NCBI GenBank assembly: GCA_002102825.1
Contig: DABJ01000021.1
Span: forward strand, 1-20,981
Length of the DNA stretch: 20,981 nucleotides
Origin: Candidatus Gastranaerophilales bacterium HUM_12
GTDB lineage: Bacteria; Cyanobacteriota; Vampirovibrionia; Gastranaerophilales; Gastranaerophilaceae
Direction of reading: 5' to 3'
This document shows positions 13,311 to 20,949 of this stretch, in pieces. Below the pieces are notes generated by a model. That model was not told the DNA's origin, searched no databases, and worked only from the letters and a program-made list of their open reading frames with translations. Numbering within the stretch: position 1 is the stretch's first letter; every line of letters begins with the position of its first letter. A program made the translations under genes and the position numbers.

Positions 13311-15062
13311 ATGGACGAAAGTATTATTTCTTATGCAACCAAAAATAATTGGAAAAGATTAAATGTCAAAGATTCAGACATTGAATATCGTTTGTCTAAA
13401 AGAGCAAATAAAAGATTTTCAACAAAGAGTATTATTCCTGTTGAATATTTTTCAGATACTTCAAATCTCTCTATTTTAAATTTGATATTGGATTATTTAA
13501 AAGAAAATCAACTTTCGATTCGTGAAGTCATTTATAATTTAGCATTGAATTATTTGTCGAGTATTGGAATTTTGGTGTTTTGTGATGGTAGTTTTTCAAC
13601 AAAAAATAATTATTTAAATGACATTTTAATAGCTTTTGGAAAATTTAAAATTGATAATTTTTTGATAAATTTTGAATTTCCTAAAAATGAAAAAGATTTT
13701 TTAGGAATTGTTTATCAATCGTTACTCAAAGAAGGTACGAAAAACAAAAAAGGTTCATATTACACTCCAGAACAAATTATAAGGTCATTTAATGATAATA
13801 TTCAATTGAATACGAAATTTCTTGACCCATGTTGTGGTACGGGAAGTTTTTTGTTATCAATTTCGGATAAAATTAAAAATCCTGAAAATATTTACGGCTG
13901 TGATTTAGATGAAATAGCGGTTTTTATTGCAAAAATTAATTTGATTACGAAGTTTAAAAATGTTGAATTTAAGCCCAATATTTATAATTTAGATTTTCTA
14001 CAGAAAAATGAAATTCAACAAAATGATTTTGATATTATTGCAACAAATCCTCCGTGGGGAGCTATGGCAAAAAATGTTTATTCTAAAGATTTCCCGTTTA
14101 TAAAATCAAAAGAATCGTTTTCTTATTTTATTGCAAATTCTTTTAATTATCTCAAAACCAATGGAAGATGTTTTTTTGTTTTACCGGTTTCTATTTTGAA
14201 TGTTAAGGTTCATTCTGATATTAGAAAATTCATATTAGAGAACTTTTTAGTTGAAGAAATCATTTGTTATGGGCAAATTTTTGAGTCTGTTTTATCTGAT
14301 GTTGTTTCCTTAAAACTTAAAAAAGGAAAAGGTGACGGTTTGGTTCATATAAAGACTTCAACAACGGAAGAGAAAATTCCAATTGAAGTTTATCAAAATA
14401 ACATTAACAATATTTTTTCTTTGTATGGAATTCAAGATTATAATATTTTAAATAAAATTTATTCAAAACCTTACAAGACACTTCAGGATAGCACTTGGGG
14501 TTTGGGAATTGTTACAGGAGATAATGATAAATTTATAACAGGCAAATCTGAGAATTCTGAAAAGATTTATTCTGGTAAAAATTTGTCAAAATGTTTTGTT
14601 AGAGAGAGTAAAAAATATATTGATTATAAAAGGGAAATGTTTCAGCAAGTTGCACCGGATTTAATTTATCGTGCGAAGGAAAAATTGGTTTATAAATTTG
14701 TATCAAAAAATTTGGTTTTTGCTTATGATAATCAACAGCGATTGTTTCTGAATAGTGCAAATATTTTAATTCCAAAGGTTCAAAATCATTCAATAAAGAC
14801 AGTTTTAGCATTTTTGAATTCAAAGTTATTTCAGTATGTTTATCATACAAAATTTAATGAATTAAAGGTTTTAAAATCAAATCTGCTTCAATTGCCATTT
14901 CCGTTACTAGGTAAAAAAGATAAAACAAAACTTGAAGAATTTATTAATGACTATATGACCTCAAAAAATGCGGATATTTTAGAAAAAATTGATGATTATA
15001 TTTTTAAAATATTTGAATTGTCCGATGATGAAATTCAATATATTGTGAAAAAGCTGACGTAG
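13311..15062 (+). CDS. N6-adenine DNA methyltransferase (TaqI/type IIG-like), apparently solitary
   Basis: The 583-residue protein has the gamma-class amino-methyltransferase order: GTKNKKGSYYTPEQI (motif X region), SAM-binding LDPCCGTGSF (D172-F180), the acidic YGCDLDE (motif II) and the catalytic NPPW (246-249). The C-terminal part (about 380-583) carries a target-recognition-like domain, including NSANILIPK and AFLNSKLFQYVY, as in TaqI-like and type IIG enzymes. The first 130 residues are helical and show no recognisable nuclease motif. No restriction endonuclease, specificity subunit or helicase lies next to it, so it may be an orphan methylase or part of an unknown system with the upstream 531-residue protein. 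Base composition is very AT-rich. GGGGG precedes the ATG. Confidence 0.85.
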   Translation: MDESIISYATKNNWKRLNVKDSDIEYRLSKRANKRFSTKSIIPVEYFSDTSNLSILNLILDYLKENQLSIREVIYNLALNYLSSIGILVFCDGSFSTKNNYLNDILIAFGKFKIDNFLINFEFPKNEKDFLGIVYQSLLKEGTKNKKGSYYTPEQIIRSFNDNIQLNTKFLDPCCGTGSFLLSISDKIKNPENIYGCDLDEIAVFIAKINLITKFKNVEFKPNIYNLDFLQKNEIQQNDFDIIATNPPWGAMAKNVYSKDFPFIKSKESFSYFIANSFNYLKTNGRCFFVLPVSILNVKVHSDIRKFILENFLVEEIICYGQIFESVLSDVVSLKLKKGKGDGLVHIKTSTTEEKIPIEVYQNNINNIFSLYGIQDYNILNKIYSKPYKTLQDSTWGLGIVTGDNDKFITGKSENSEKIYSGKNLSKCFVRESKKYIDYKREMFQQVAPDLIYRAKEKLVYKFVSKNLVFAYDNQQRLFLNSANILIPKVQNHSIKTVLAFLNSKLFQYVYHTKFNELKVLKSNLLQLPFPLLGKKDKTKLEEFINDYMTSKNADILEKIDDYIFKIFELSDDEIQYIVKKLT

Positions 15063-15082
15063 AGTTTAATTTATGGTATTAT
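15054..15082 (+). promoter_or_regulatory. Candidate promoter of the glycosyltransferase gene
   Basis: -35-like CTGACG (15054-15059), 17-bp spacer, -10 TATTAT (15077-15082) with a TG extension at 15074-15075. It overlaps the stop codon of the methyltransferase. Confidence 0.4.
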
Positions 15083-15106
15083 CCAAAAAGGGAGAGTTTG
15101 ATTAAG

Positions 15107-16789
15107 ATGGATAAGAAAAAGCTTTTAAATATTGTATTTTTTGTAGGTATTTTAGCAGTTGCAATTGGACTGAGAGTTTTATTTTTGAATACTGATATTT
15201 GGTATGATGAGGCTTGTTCGTGGTTTACGGCAAAGCAATCATTCCCTGTTGGAATTATTCACAACTTGCTAACACTTGATTTGCAACACACTCCGTTATA
15301 CTTTTTCTTATTGCATTTTTGGATAAAATTATTTGGTGATTTTGAAATTTCAATGCGAATATTGTCATTGATTTTTGGAGTTGCAACTATTCCTATGGTG
15401 TATCTTGTTTCAAAAAAAATCACGACATCTATTGTTTCAAATTTTGCAACGGCTTTAGCTGCTGTTAGCCCAATACTTACATTGTTTTCGGTAGAAGTTC
15501 GAATGTATCCGATTGTGGTATTTTTAGTTTTAGTTTCTCTTAATTATTTAATTGATTTTGAACAAAAAAATGATAAAAAATCTCTTTTAAAATTGATTAT
15601 TGCAGATGTTTTAATTCCTTATACTTTGGTCGGAGGGTTTTTGTATAATTTCTCCGTTTACATTTGTTATAGTATCTATTTATTTAAAAACAAAAAAGAA
15701 CAGTTTTTAAGTTATATAAAAGCTGTAGGAATTGAACTTATTCTATTGGTTCCGTATTTTTATTTGATAAATTACTATGCAAAAATGAGGAGTGTTTTTG
15801 TGATTACTCATGAGGGCGAACTTCAATTTTTCCATATCGTTGACGTTATTCGTAACTATTTTGGAACAATACTCGTTAATAATGTTTATTGGCCGTCAGA
15901 ACAACCTTATGCAATTACTGTATTATTTACGACTTTTGTAATTGTTCCGTGCGTTTATTTTGTAGTTGGTTTAATCAAAAGTTTTAAAGATGAGGATAAA
16001 TTTGTCAGAATTTTATCAACAATATTTGTGACAAGTTTTACTTTGTCTGTAATTTTTTCACTATTTAAAGTTAATGTGTTTACATCAAGATATATTCTAT
16101 ACTTACTTCCTCCGTTATTTATTTTGTCTGTTATTGGTTTGTTTCAATGGTTATCAAAAAAACATTGTGTAATATTTTTAAGTTTATTTATTGTTTTTTC
16201 TACTATATTTACACTCAGTTATGTAAAAACATTTAGAATTTCTAAAACACGAGCATTGAAATCTGTTCGAATTGAAGCGGATAGATGGAATTTAAATTCA
16301 GATGATATGGTTATTATGCCATTTGCTTCTGATGCTCCATATTATTTTAGAAATTTAACTTCGCCTAGAGTATTTAATTTTGACTTCCATAAAGAGGTCC
16401 GAAATCCTTATAATAACCATTTTTATGATAAAACACAACAAGACGGACTTAAACACAATAAGGTTTCAAAAATCGTATATTTTGCCGCAATGTCAGATAG
16501 TGTAATTTCTCAGAATTATTTTAAATATTTTGTAGAAAATGTGAATATGACTGTTCCGAAAAGTAGATATGTAATGCTTGCATTGTATGGTGATGATGCA
16601 AAATCTTTAGTTACACCTGAGCAGATGAAAGCTCCTATTCATCTAGAGGATGATGTTAATAAAAATTTGCTCGGTATTATGTTTCAAAAATATTTGATTG
16701 ACACAAGGTCAATGCTTGATGCTGATTTTAATTTTATTAAAGGTTACACCCAAGATAATTATACGTTCTTGATTTATCAGAAAAAGTAA
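15107..16789 (+). CDS. Polytopic membrane glycosyltransferase (ArnT/PMT superfamily, GT-C fold)
   Basis: GT-C enzymes use polyprenyl-phosphate sugars on the outer side of the cytoplasmic membrane. Numbered from ATG 15107 (560 residues), the first helix (8-27) is followed by the hallmark loop DIWYDEACSWF, with catalytic-type D34-E35. There are about ten further hydrophobic helices up to roughly residue 385, a PLYFFLLHFWIKLFGD segment typical of the family, and a soluble C-terminal domain of about 170 residues. The substrate cannot be read from sequence; a lipopolysaccharide or surface-glycan role would fit with kdsB. TTG 15098 is an alternative start, but it lies only 3 nt from GGGAG; ATG 15107 lies 12 nt from it. 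Confidence 0.82.
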   Translation: MDKKKLLNIVFFVGILAVAIGLRVLFLNTDIWYDEACSWFTAKQSFPVGIIHNLLTLDLQHTPLYFFLLHFWIKLFGDFEISMRILSLIFGVATIPMVYLVSKKITTSIVSNFATALAAVSPILTLFSVEVRMYPIVVFLVLVSLNYLIDFEQKNDKKSLLKLIIADVLIPYTLVGGFLYNFSVYICYSIYLFKNKKEQFLSYIKAVGIELILLVPYFYLINYYAKMRSVFVITHEGELQFFHIVDVIRNYFGTILVNNVYWPSEQPYAITVLFTTFVIVPCVYFVVGLIKSFKDEDKFVRILSTIFVTSFTLSVIFSLFKVNVFTSRYILYLLPPLFILSVIGLFQWLSKKHCVIFLSLFIVFSTIFTLSYVKTFRISKTRALKSVRIEADRWNLNSDDMVIMPFASDAPYYFRNLTSPRVFNFDFHKEVRNPYNNHFYDKTQQDGLKHNKVSKIVYFAAMSDSVISQNYFKYFVENVNMTVPKSRYVMLALYGDDAKSLVTPEQMKAPIHLEDDVNKNLLGIMFQKYLIDTRSMLDADFNFIKGYTQDNYTFLIYQKK

Positions 16790-16796
16790 TTAAAAT
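16769..16796 (+). promoter_or_regulatory. Promoter of the secreted protein gene
   Basis: -35 TTGATT (16769-16774), 16-bp spacer, -10 TAAAAT (16791-16796), the same hexamers and spacing as the tRNA-His promoter. It lies in the 3' end of the glycosyltransferase gene. Confidence 0.45.
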
Positions 16797-16813
16797 GAAT
16801 TAAGAGGCTAGTA

Positions 16814-17218
16814 ATGAAAAAGATATTTTTATCAATTTTATTTTTTTTGTGTTCAATGACTTCTATTGTTTTCGCTCAATCGGAAGAATATACAGAGTGG
16901 AAAAGGGTTGATGAAAATTCTTATATTGATTCTGATGGAATTGTTGGGGCAGAAGATATTTATGGGTTTACTTTTTTACTTAAATCCTACAATAAAGGTC
17001 AATATGAACCGGTTAATGGTAAATTTATTTTTTATACATTAGCACAATATACCATAGATTGTGCTAAAAGGTCATACAAAATTGGTGTGATGGATTCATA
17101 CGGGAGACAAGATAATTTTATCACCGGTGATTATAACAAGTATGCTGAATTTCAACCGATAGTTGGTGGCACAGCGGTTTCTAATGTTTATAAAAAGCTA
17201 TGCAGACCAGTTGATTGA
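16814..17218 (+). CDS. Secreted protein resembling surface-adhesin E
   Basis: The 134-residue precursor has a clear signal peptide: MKK, a hydrophobic stretch (4-20) and a cleavage site after VFA (about residue 21). The mature part starts with EWKRVDENSYIDSDGI, continues with a strand-rich core, and holds two cysteines, one in TIDCAKRS and one in KKLCRP, likely a disulfide. The W...YID...G...DC...C plan resembles the adhesin protein E family, named from Haemophilus; members in other bacteria are mostly of unknown role, so the function is open. An AGAGG ribosome site lies 6 nt before the ATG. A strong stem-loop follows. Confidence 0.65.
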   Translation: MKKIFLSILFFLCSMTSIVFAQSEEYTEWKRVDENSYIDSDGIVGAEDIYGFTFLLKSYNKGQYEPVNGKFIFYTLAQYTIDCAKRSYKIGVMDSYGRQDNFITGDYNKYAEFQPIVGGTAVSNVYKKLCRPVD

Positions 17219-17228
17219 ACAATTTAAA

Positions 17229-17256
17229 AAGCTCTTAGCTAATTTGCTAAGGGCTT
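17229..17256. terminator. Bidirectional terminator between convergent genes
   Basis: AAGCTCTTAGC (17229-17239) pairs with GCTAAGGGCTT (17246-17256) with one G-U pair and a 6-nt loop. The minus strand has the better tail (GCTTTTTAAATT), and the plus strand has CTTCTTAAATTTT. It can serve both flanking genes. Confidence 0.75.
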
Positions 17257-17281
17257 CTTAAATTTTATATTTTGCAATAGA

Positions 17282-17746
17282 CTAAGCTGCTACATCAAGT
17301 TTTTTACCGATTTCTGGTTTTTTAGCTTCTTCAACCGGTGTTTTCCCTTCAGTTGGGGCTTTGTCTGTTGTAACTTCTTTTTCTGCTTTTGCAGGTTCTT
17401 CAGCTTTTTTAGTATCAGCAACTTTTACTTCTTTGCTATCTACTTTAGCATCTTTTACTTTTGCTTCTGCTGGAGTTTTTGCATCTTTGTCTTGAACTTC
17501 TGTAGGGGCTTTTGCGTCTTTAGAAATTTCTACTGTATCTTTTGCTGGTGTTTTTTCTAAGTGTGGAACATTTGCAACCAATTCTTTTTTGAAATCTTCA
17601 ATTGGCATTTTACGAACACCTGATTTATCTCCAACTAGAGTAACTACTCCATCTTTTTTAGTCGCTGTAATTGTTTCCCCATCTTTTGTGTTGTATTGAA
17701 CTGTTGTAAATTGTTTTGGGGCTGCTGTTGAAACTGCTTCTACCAT
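17282..17746 (-). CDS. Low-complexity Lys/Ala/Glu/Pro/Thr-rich protein with KDAK repeats
   Basis: No family is recognised. The 154-residue protein starts with a short domain of about 55 residues that looks strand-forming (QFTTVQYNTKDGETITATKK, then VVTLVGDKSGVRKMP). The remaining two thirds are highly charged and disordered in character. Three imperfect units of about 11 residues follow KDTVEIS, each centred on KDAK (KDAKAPTEVQD, KDAKTPAEAKV, KDAKVDSKEVK), and further KAE/KTP-type units come after. There is no signal peptide, and aromatic residues and cysteine are nearly absent from the tail. AAAGGA lies 7 nt before ATG 17746. A structural, linker or nucleoid/surface role is possible; none can be assigned. 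Confidence 0.7.
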   Translation of the reverse strand: MVEAVSTAAPKQFTTVQYNTKDGETITATKKDGVVTLVGDKSGVRKMPIEDFKKELVANVPHLEKTPAKDTVEISKDAKAPTEVQDKDAKTPAEAKVKDAKVDSKEVKVADTKKAEEPAKAEKEVTTDKAPTEGKTPVEEAKKPEIGKKLDVAA

Positions 17747-17824
17747 AATTTTATCCTTTCCTTATTTTTTTGTTTTATTTACGTTTCACTTAAGTTTTGT
17801 GAATAATATTAATTGCGTTATTTT

Positions 17825-18685
17825 TTATTTTGTCTTTACATTTGTTAATTTTTTATGTTCTTTAAGTCTTCTTGCGTGTTCTGAGCGTTCTTTCTTTATG
17901 ATTTCAAAACCCATGTCTTTTAAGAGTTTTATTTTTTCATCAAACATGAAATTCTTATTTTCGTTTTCCAGTTCGTCAGCATTGAATGGAAAATGTTTCT
18001 TTTTTGCAATTTTTGCATATTTCCGTTGTGTGCTATAGGCATATTTTTCTGACAATAAACAGTACTTTGCATCTTGGATATAATCCATTTTAACATCTGC
18101 GGGCATTCCTCTGAAGAAATGTTCTATTTTATGTCTGAGTCTATTTAAAATATATTTTTTATCTTTTTTCCCGTCTGGAAAATCCCTAGTATAGATTAAA
18201 TCATCATATAATATGTCATACTTTTTCGTATATAATCCATCATTTGCCATTTTCTGATTTCTGCTGAGATATTTGGGGTGAAACAATCCATCTACAACAT
18301 GCTGAAATTCATGTAAAATAGTAATCAGGCTTTCACGATTAATTTTATTCTTAATAGTATTAATGTCAATAGTTGTTTTTGAAATTTTTCCGGTGAATTC
18401 AGAATATAATATATCATTTCCCCCATCAAAAATCGCATCATTATTTTTTCTGATACTTATATTAATGTTTTTATTTAATACTTTACTTACTGAGTTATGC
18501 AATGTTTCCATTGTAATATACCCATGTTTATTGAACTTTGGGAGAATTTCTTTGTATAATTTATCAACCATTTTCGTTGCATTGTTTTGTCGAGTTTCAA
18601 AACTTCCTCTAATTTTTGAATATGAAATTTTTACTGTTGGAGATAATTTATTTAAAATTTGCATGTTTGTATTAAATTCCGACAT
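17825..18685 (-). CDS. Putative zinc metallopeptidase with HEFQH motif
   Basis: The 286-residue protein has an HExxH zinc motif in a suitable helix (ESLITILHEFQHVVDGLFHP, with H125, E126 and H129). A later LLSEKYAYS helix offers E213 as a third ligand, the arrangement of gluzincin-like peptidases. There is no signal peptide; a basic tail (KKERSEHARRLKEHKK) ends the chain. N-terminal residues 23-41 and the FDGGN stretch match the protein at 703-1473, which has lost the zinc motif, so the two form a family. I know of no named family for it. No Shine-Dalgarno sequence precedes ATG 18685. The start region faces the padR gene across 61 nt, so the promoters must be close or overlapping. Confidence 0.7.
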   Translation of the reverse strand: MSEFNTNMQILNKLSPTVKISYSKIRGSFETRQNNATKMVDKLYKEILPKFNKHGYITMETLHNSVSKVLNKNINISIRKNNDAIFDGGNDILYSEFTGKISKTTIDINTIKNKINRESLITILHEFQHVVDGLFHPKYLSRNQKMANDGLYTKKYDILYDDLIYTRDFPDGKKDKKYILNRLRHKIEHFFRGMPADVKMDYIQDAKYCLLSEKYAYSTQRKYAKIAKKKHFPFNADELENENKNFMFDEKIKLLKDMGFEIIKKERSEHARRLKEHKKLTNVKTK

Positions 18686-18711
18686 GAAATTTTTTGTTAA
18701 TTTTTTAATAT

Positions 18712-18740
18712 TTGTTAAATGTAATTATTAATGTTATTCT
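18712..18740 (+). promoter_or_regulatory. padR promoter, leaderless geometry
   Basis: -35 TTGTTA (18712-18717), 17-bp spacer, -10 TATTCT (18735-18740), then exactly 6 nt to ATG 18747. No Shine-Dalgarno sequence is present. Confidence 0.5.
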
Positions 18741-18746
18741 AAAACT

Positions 18747-19256
18747 ATGATAGATTTAATGATTTTGTACATATTGTTGAAAAAAGATTTGACGATGTAT
18801 TCAATACATAAACGGATTATGGAGTATTTTAGAGCTTATACAAATCCGAGTTTTGGAGCTTTAAAACCGGCCCTTGTCAGATTAGAACGCAACAAATTTA
18901 TTACTGCTGAAAAAATAATGTCAGATGGTGGTAAATTGTCAATATTTTATTCTATTACAAAAGACGGAATGAAAGAATTGAATAATCTTTTGATTAAACC
19001 CTTTTCAAACAATCCGTTACAATTTTTGTCAGATGCTAGAGTAAAATTATCTTGTGCTTCTTTTTTAAGTGGAGAAGGTCTTCAAGAATTGTTTGAAGAG
19101 GTTAAGACAAATGCACTATTTCACAAAGCAAATGCTGAAAAAACCTTGGCAGATGAATACACTCCGACAGATTTTTATCAACGAATTGTTTTAGATAATA
19201 CAATATGTGAGTACAAAAATTTAATATCTATGGTTGAGGGGTTTGAGAAAAAATAA
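18747..19256 (+). CDS. PadR-family transcriptional regulator
   Basis: PadR proteins are dimeric winged-helix regulators. The N-terminal 80 residues follow the family: LMILYILLKKDLTMYSIHKRI (helix 1-2), a recognition region around PSFGALKPALVRLERNKFI, and the wing with FYSITKDGMKELNNLL. The C-terminal half (90-169) is a helical dimerisation region like that of Vir-type PadR proteins. The stop codon overlaps the start of the next gene by one base (TAATG), so translation is coupled to the DUF512 protein. It may regulate its own operon; PadR targets and effectors vary too much to predict. The ATG fits a leaderless promoter. Confidence 0.83.
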   Translation: MIDLMILYILLKKDLTMYSIHKRIMEYFRAYTNPSFGALKPALVRLERNKFITAEKIMSDGGKLSIFYSITKDGMKELNNLLIKPFSNNPLQFLSDARVKLSCASFLSGEGLQELFEEVKTNALFHKANAEKTLADEYTPTDFYQRIVLDNTICEYKNLISMVEGFEKK

Positions 19257-20524
19257 TGCCTGCAATTGTCAACAGTGTTCTAGAAAATTCTATAGCAGAA
19301 GAACTTGAAATTGAAAAAGGTGATGAAATTCTTTCAATTGATGGTAATAAAATGCTTGATATGATTGATTATAATTTTTATATGAAATCAGAATTGATTA
19401 CTGTTGAAATCAAAAAAACAAATGGTGAAATTGAAGAAATTGAAGTAGAAAAGGACTATGATGAAGATTTAGGTATTGTTTTTGAAAGTGCAGTATTTGA
19501 TAGAATTAAACCTTGTTTAAACCATTGCTTATTCTGTTTTGTTGATCAACAACCAAAAGGGTTGAGAGATACTTTATATGTAAAAGATGATGATTATAGA
19601 TTGTCTTATTTACAAGGTACATATATAACATTGACAAATCTCACAGAAAAGGATAAAGACAGAATTAAGCGAATGCATTTAGGCCCATTTTATGTATCTG
19701 TACATACAACGAATCCTGAATTGCGGGTCAAAATGCTTCGAAATCCAAATGCAGGTAAGGCATTGGAAAATTTAAAATGGTTTAGAAAAAATAAAATTCC
19801 GTTTCATGTTCAGATTGTATTATGTCCGGGGATAAACGATGGAGCGGAACTTGAAAGAACATTATCTGATTTAGCAGAACTTAAAAATACCGTTTTATCA
19901 ACTGCAATTGTTCCTGTTGGAATTACACAATTCAGACCCGACGGAGAATTGAAACGAGTAGATAGCAAGTGTGCCAAAGAAGTTATTGAAATTTCTTCAA
20001 AATATAAAAGGGTTTGTTGCTCAGACGAATTCTTTTTGCTTGCTGATATGCCTATTCCTCCTGCCAAATATTATGGTAATTTTTCTTTGCTTGAAGATGG
20101 TGTTGGTTCTTTGCGAATAACTTTAGATGACTTCAATAAACGTCAATTACCAAAATCAATATCAAAACCTTACAAGATTGCTTTTGGGTGTTCTTATGCT
20201 GCAAAAAATATGTTGGAAGAGGTAGCACAAAAGTTAAACAAGATTAGAAACTTGTCTGTAACGGTTTGTCCTGTAAAATCAAACTATTGGGGGCAAGACA
20301 TTACGGTTGCAGGGCTTATTACTACAGAGGATTTAATCCGTACAGTCAAAGATGTTGATTGCGATGTCGTTGTTATTCCGACTGTAATGCTAAGACCTTA
20401 TACTGAAGACTTTTTAGACGGAAAAAATCTTGATTATGTAAAAAAACAATCCGGTAAAAAGTTTTATGTTCAGAAGAATATTTATTCTTTCGAAGAAGTT
20501 GTTAATTTTATTTGGACTCTTTAG
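19256..20524 (+). CDS. PDZ and DUF512 Fe-S protein, radical-SAM-like
   Basis: The 422-residue protein starts with a PDZ-like domain (1-60; SVLENSIAEELEIEKGDEILSIDG), then a cysteine cluster C87-x3-C91-x2-C94 (CLNHCLFC) resembling the Fe-S site of radical SAM proteins. A TIM-barrel-like part follows (YVSVHTTNPELRVKMLRNP, then HVQIVLCPGINDG), and the C-terminal DUF512 domain (about 260-422) ends with a PTVMLRPYTEDFLDG segment. This architecture is known from cyanobacteria and many Firmicutes as a putative Fe-S oxidoreductase; the reaction is not known to me. Translation is probably coupled to padR. Its 3' end overlaps a decayed regulator gene on the other strand. Confidence 0.88.
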   Translation: MPAIVNSVLENSIAEELEIEKGDEILSIDGNKMLDMIDYNFYMKSELITVEIKKTNGEIEEIEVEKDYDEDLGIVFESAVFDRIKPCLNHCLFCFVDQQPKGLRDTLYVKDDDYRLSYLQGTYITLTNLTEKDKDRIKRMHLGPFYVSVHTTNPELRVKMLRNPNAGKALENLKWFRKNKIPFHVQIVLCPGINDGAELERTLSDLAELKNTVLSTAIVPVGITQFRPDGELKRVDSKCAKEVIEISSKYKRVCCSDEFFLLADMPIPPAKYYGNFSLLEDGVGSLRITLDDFNKRQLPKSISKPYKIAFGCSYAAKNMLEEVAQKLNKIRNLSVTVCPVKSNYWGQDITVAGLITTEDLIRTVKDVDCDVVVIPTVMLRPYTEDFLDGKNLDYVKKQSGKKFYVQKNIYSFEEVVNFIWTL

Positions 20525-20718
20525 AGGATTCAAATCCTGCCAATTCGTCAAGTGAAACATTAAATATTTGAGCAAGCCTTATAAAAGTGGAAAATCCGAT
20601 ACTTTCTCTTCCTTTTGCTTTTTAATTCTCGAATTTTGAAAATGAAAGGAAAGAATAAATATGTTTAATTGTATTAGCTTCAAGAAACTTAACAAAAGTC
20701 GCAAAAGTTGATATTTTT
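20508..20718 (-). pseudogene. Decayed XRE-family regulator
   Basis: One minus-strand frame reads the end of a Cro/C1 HTH domain: a helix 3 segment ending SFSKFEN, then an in-frame TAA at 20622-20624, then KAKGRESIGFSTFIRLAQIFNVSLDELAGFESS and a TAA at 20508-20510. The C-terminal FIRLAQIFNVSLDELAGF is typical of the family (compare FKIANQFNLEIHELL in the XRE protein at 2530). There is one premature stop, no ATG near the expected N-terminus, and the rpsU promoter now occupies the 5' part. It is convergent with and overlaps the DUF512 gene. Confidence 0.6.
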
Positions 20719-20736
20719 CGGGTTTTATAATATACT
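20708..20736 (+). promoter_or_regulatory. rpsU promoter
   Basis: -35 TTGATA (20708-20713), 17-bp spacer, -10 TATACT (20731-20736), leaving a leader of about 33 nt before ATG 20776. Confidence 0.6.
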
Positions 20737-20775
20737 GGATACATAAATTAAGCTATAAAGGTGGTGAAAATATAA

Positions 20776-20949
20776 ATGGCAGAAGTTAAAGTTGGCGAAA
20801 ACGAAAGTATTGAAAGCGCTTTAAGACGTTTCAAGAAAAAAATTCAAAAAGCCGGTATTCTATCTGAAGTAAAAAAACGTGAAAGATATGAAAAACCTAG
20901 CGTTAAAAGAAAACACAAATCTGAAGCTGCTCGTAAGAGAAAAGTGTAA
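20776..20949 (+). CDS. rpsU: 30S ribosomal protein S21
   Basis: S21 is a small basic protein of the 30S platform near the anti-Shine-Dalgarno region. The 57-residue product matches the family: VKVGENESIESALRRFKKK at the start, AGILSEVKKRERYEKPSVKRK, and a C-terminal run of lysines and arginines. An AAGGTGG ribosome site precedes the ATG. The gene has its own promoter, and no terminator is visible before the window ends. S21 is encoded singly here, as in many bacteria. Confidence 0.95.
   Translation: MAEVKVGENESIESALRRFKKKIQKAGILSEVKKRERYEKPSVKRKHKSEAARKRKV

Noticed and set aside
17282..17746. Anti-sigma factor FlgM, from the DTVEIS-like segment
   Set aside because: Only that short stretch matches; the rest is low-complexity, and no flagellar gene is nearby.
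17799..18038. Small plus-strand protein opposite the HEFQH gene
   Set aside because: Antisense shadow rich in Phe and Ser without a ribosome site, opposite a better supported gene.
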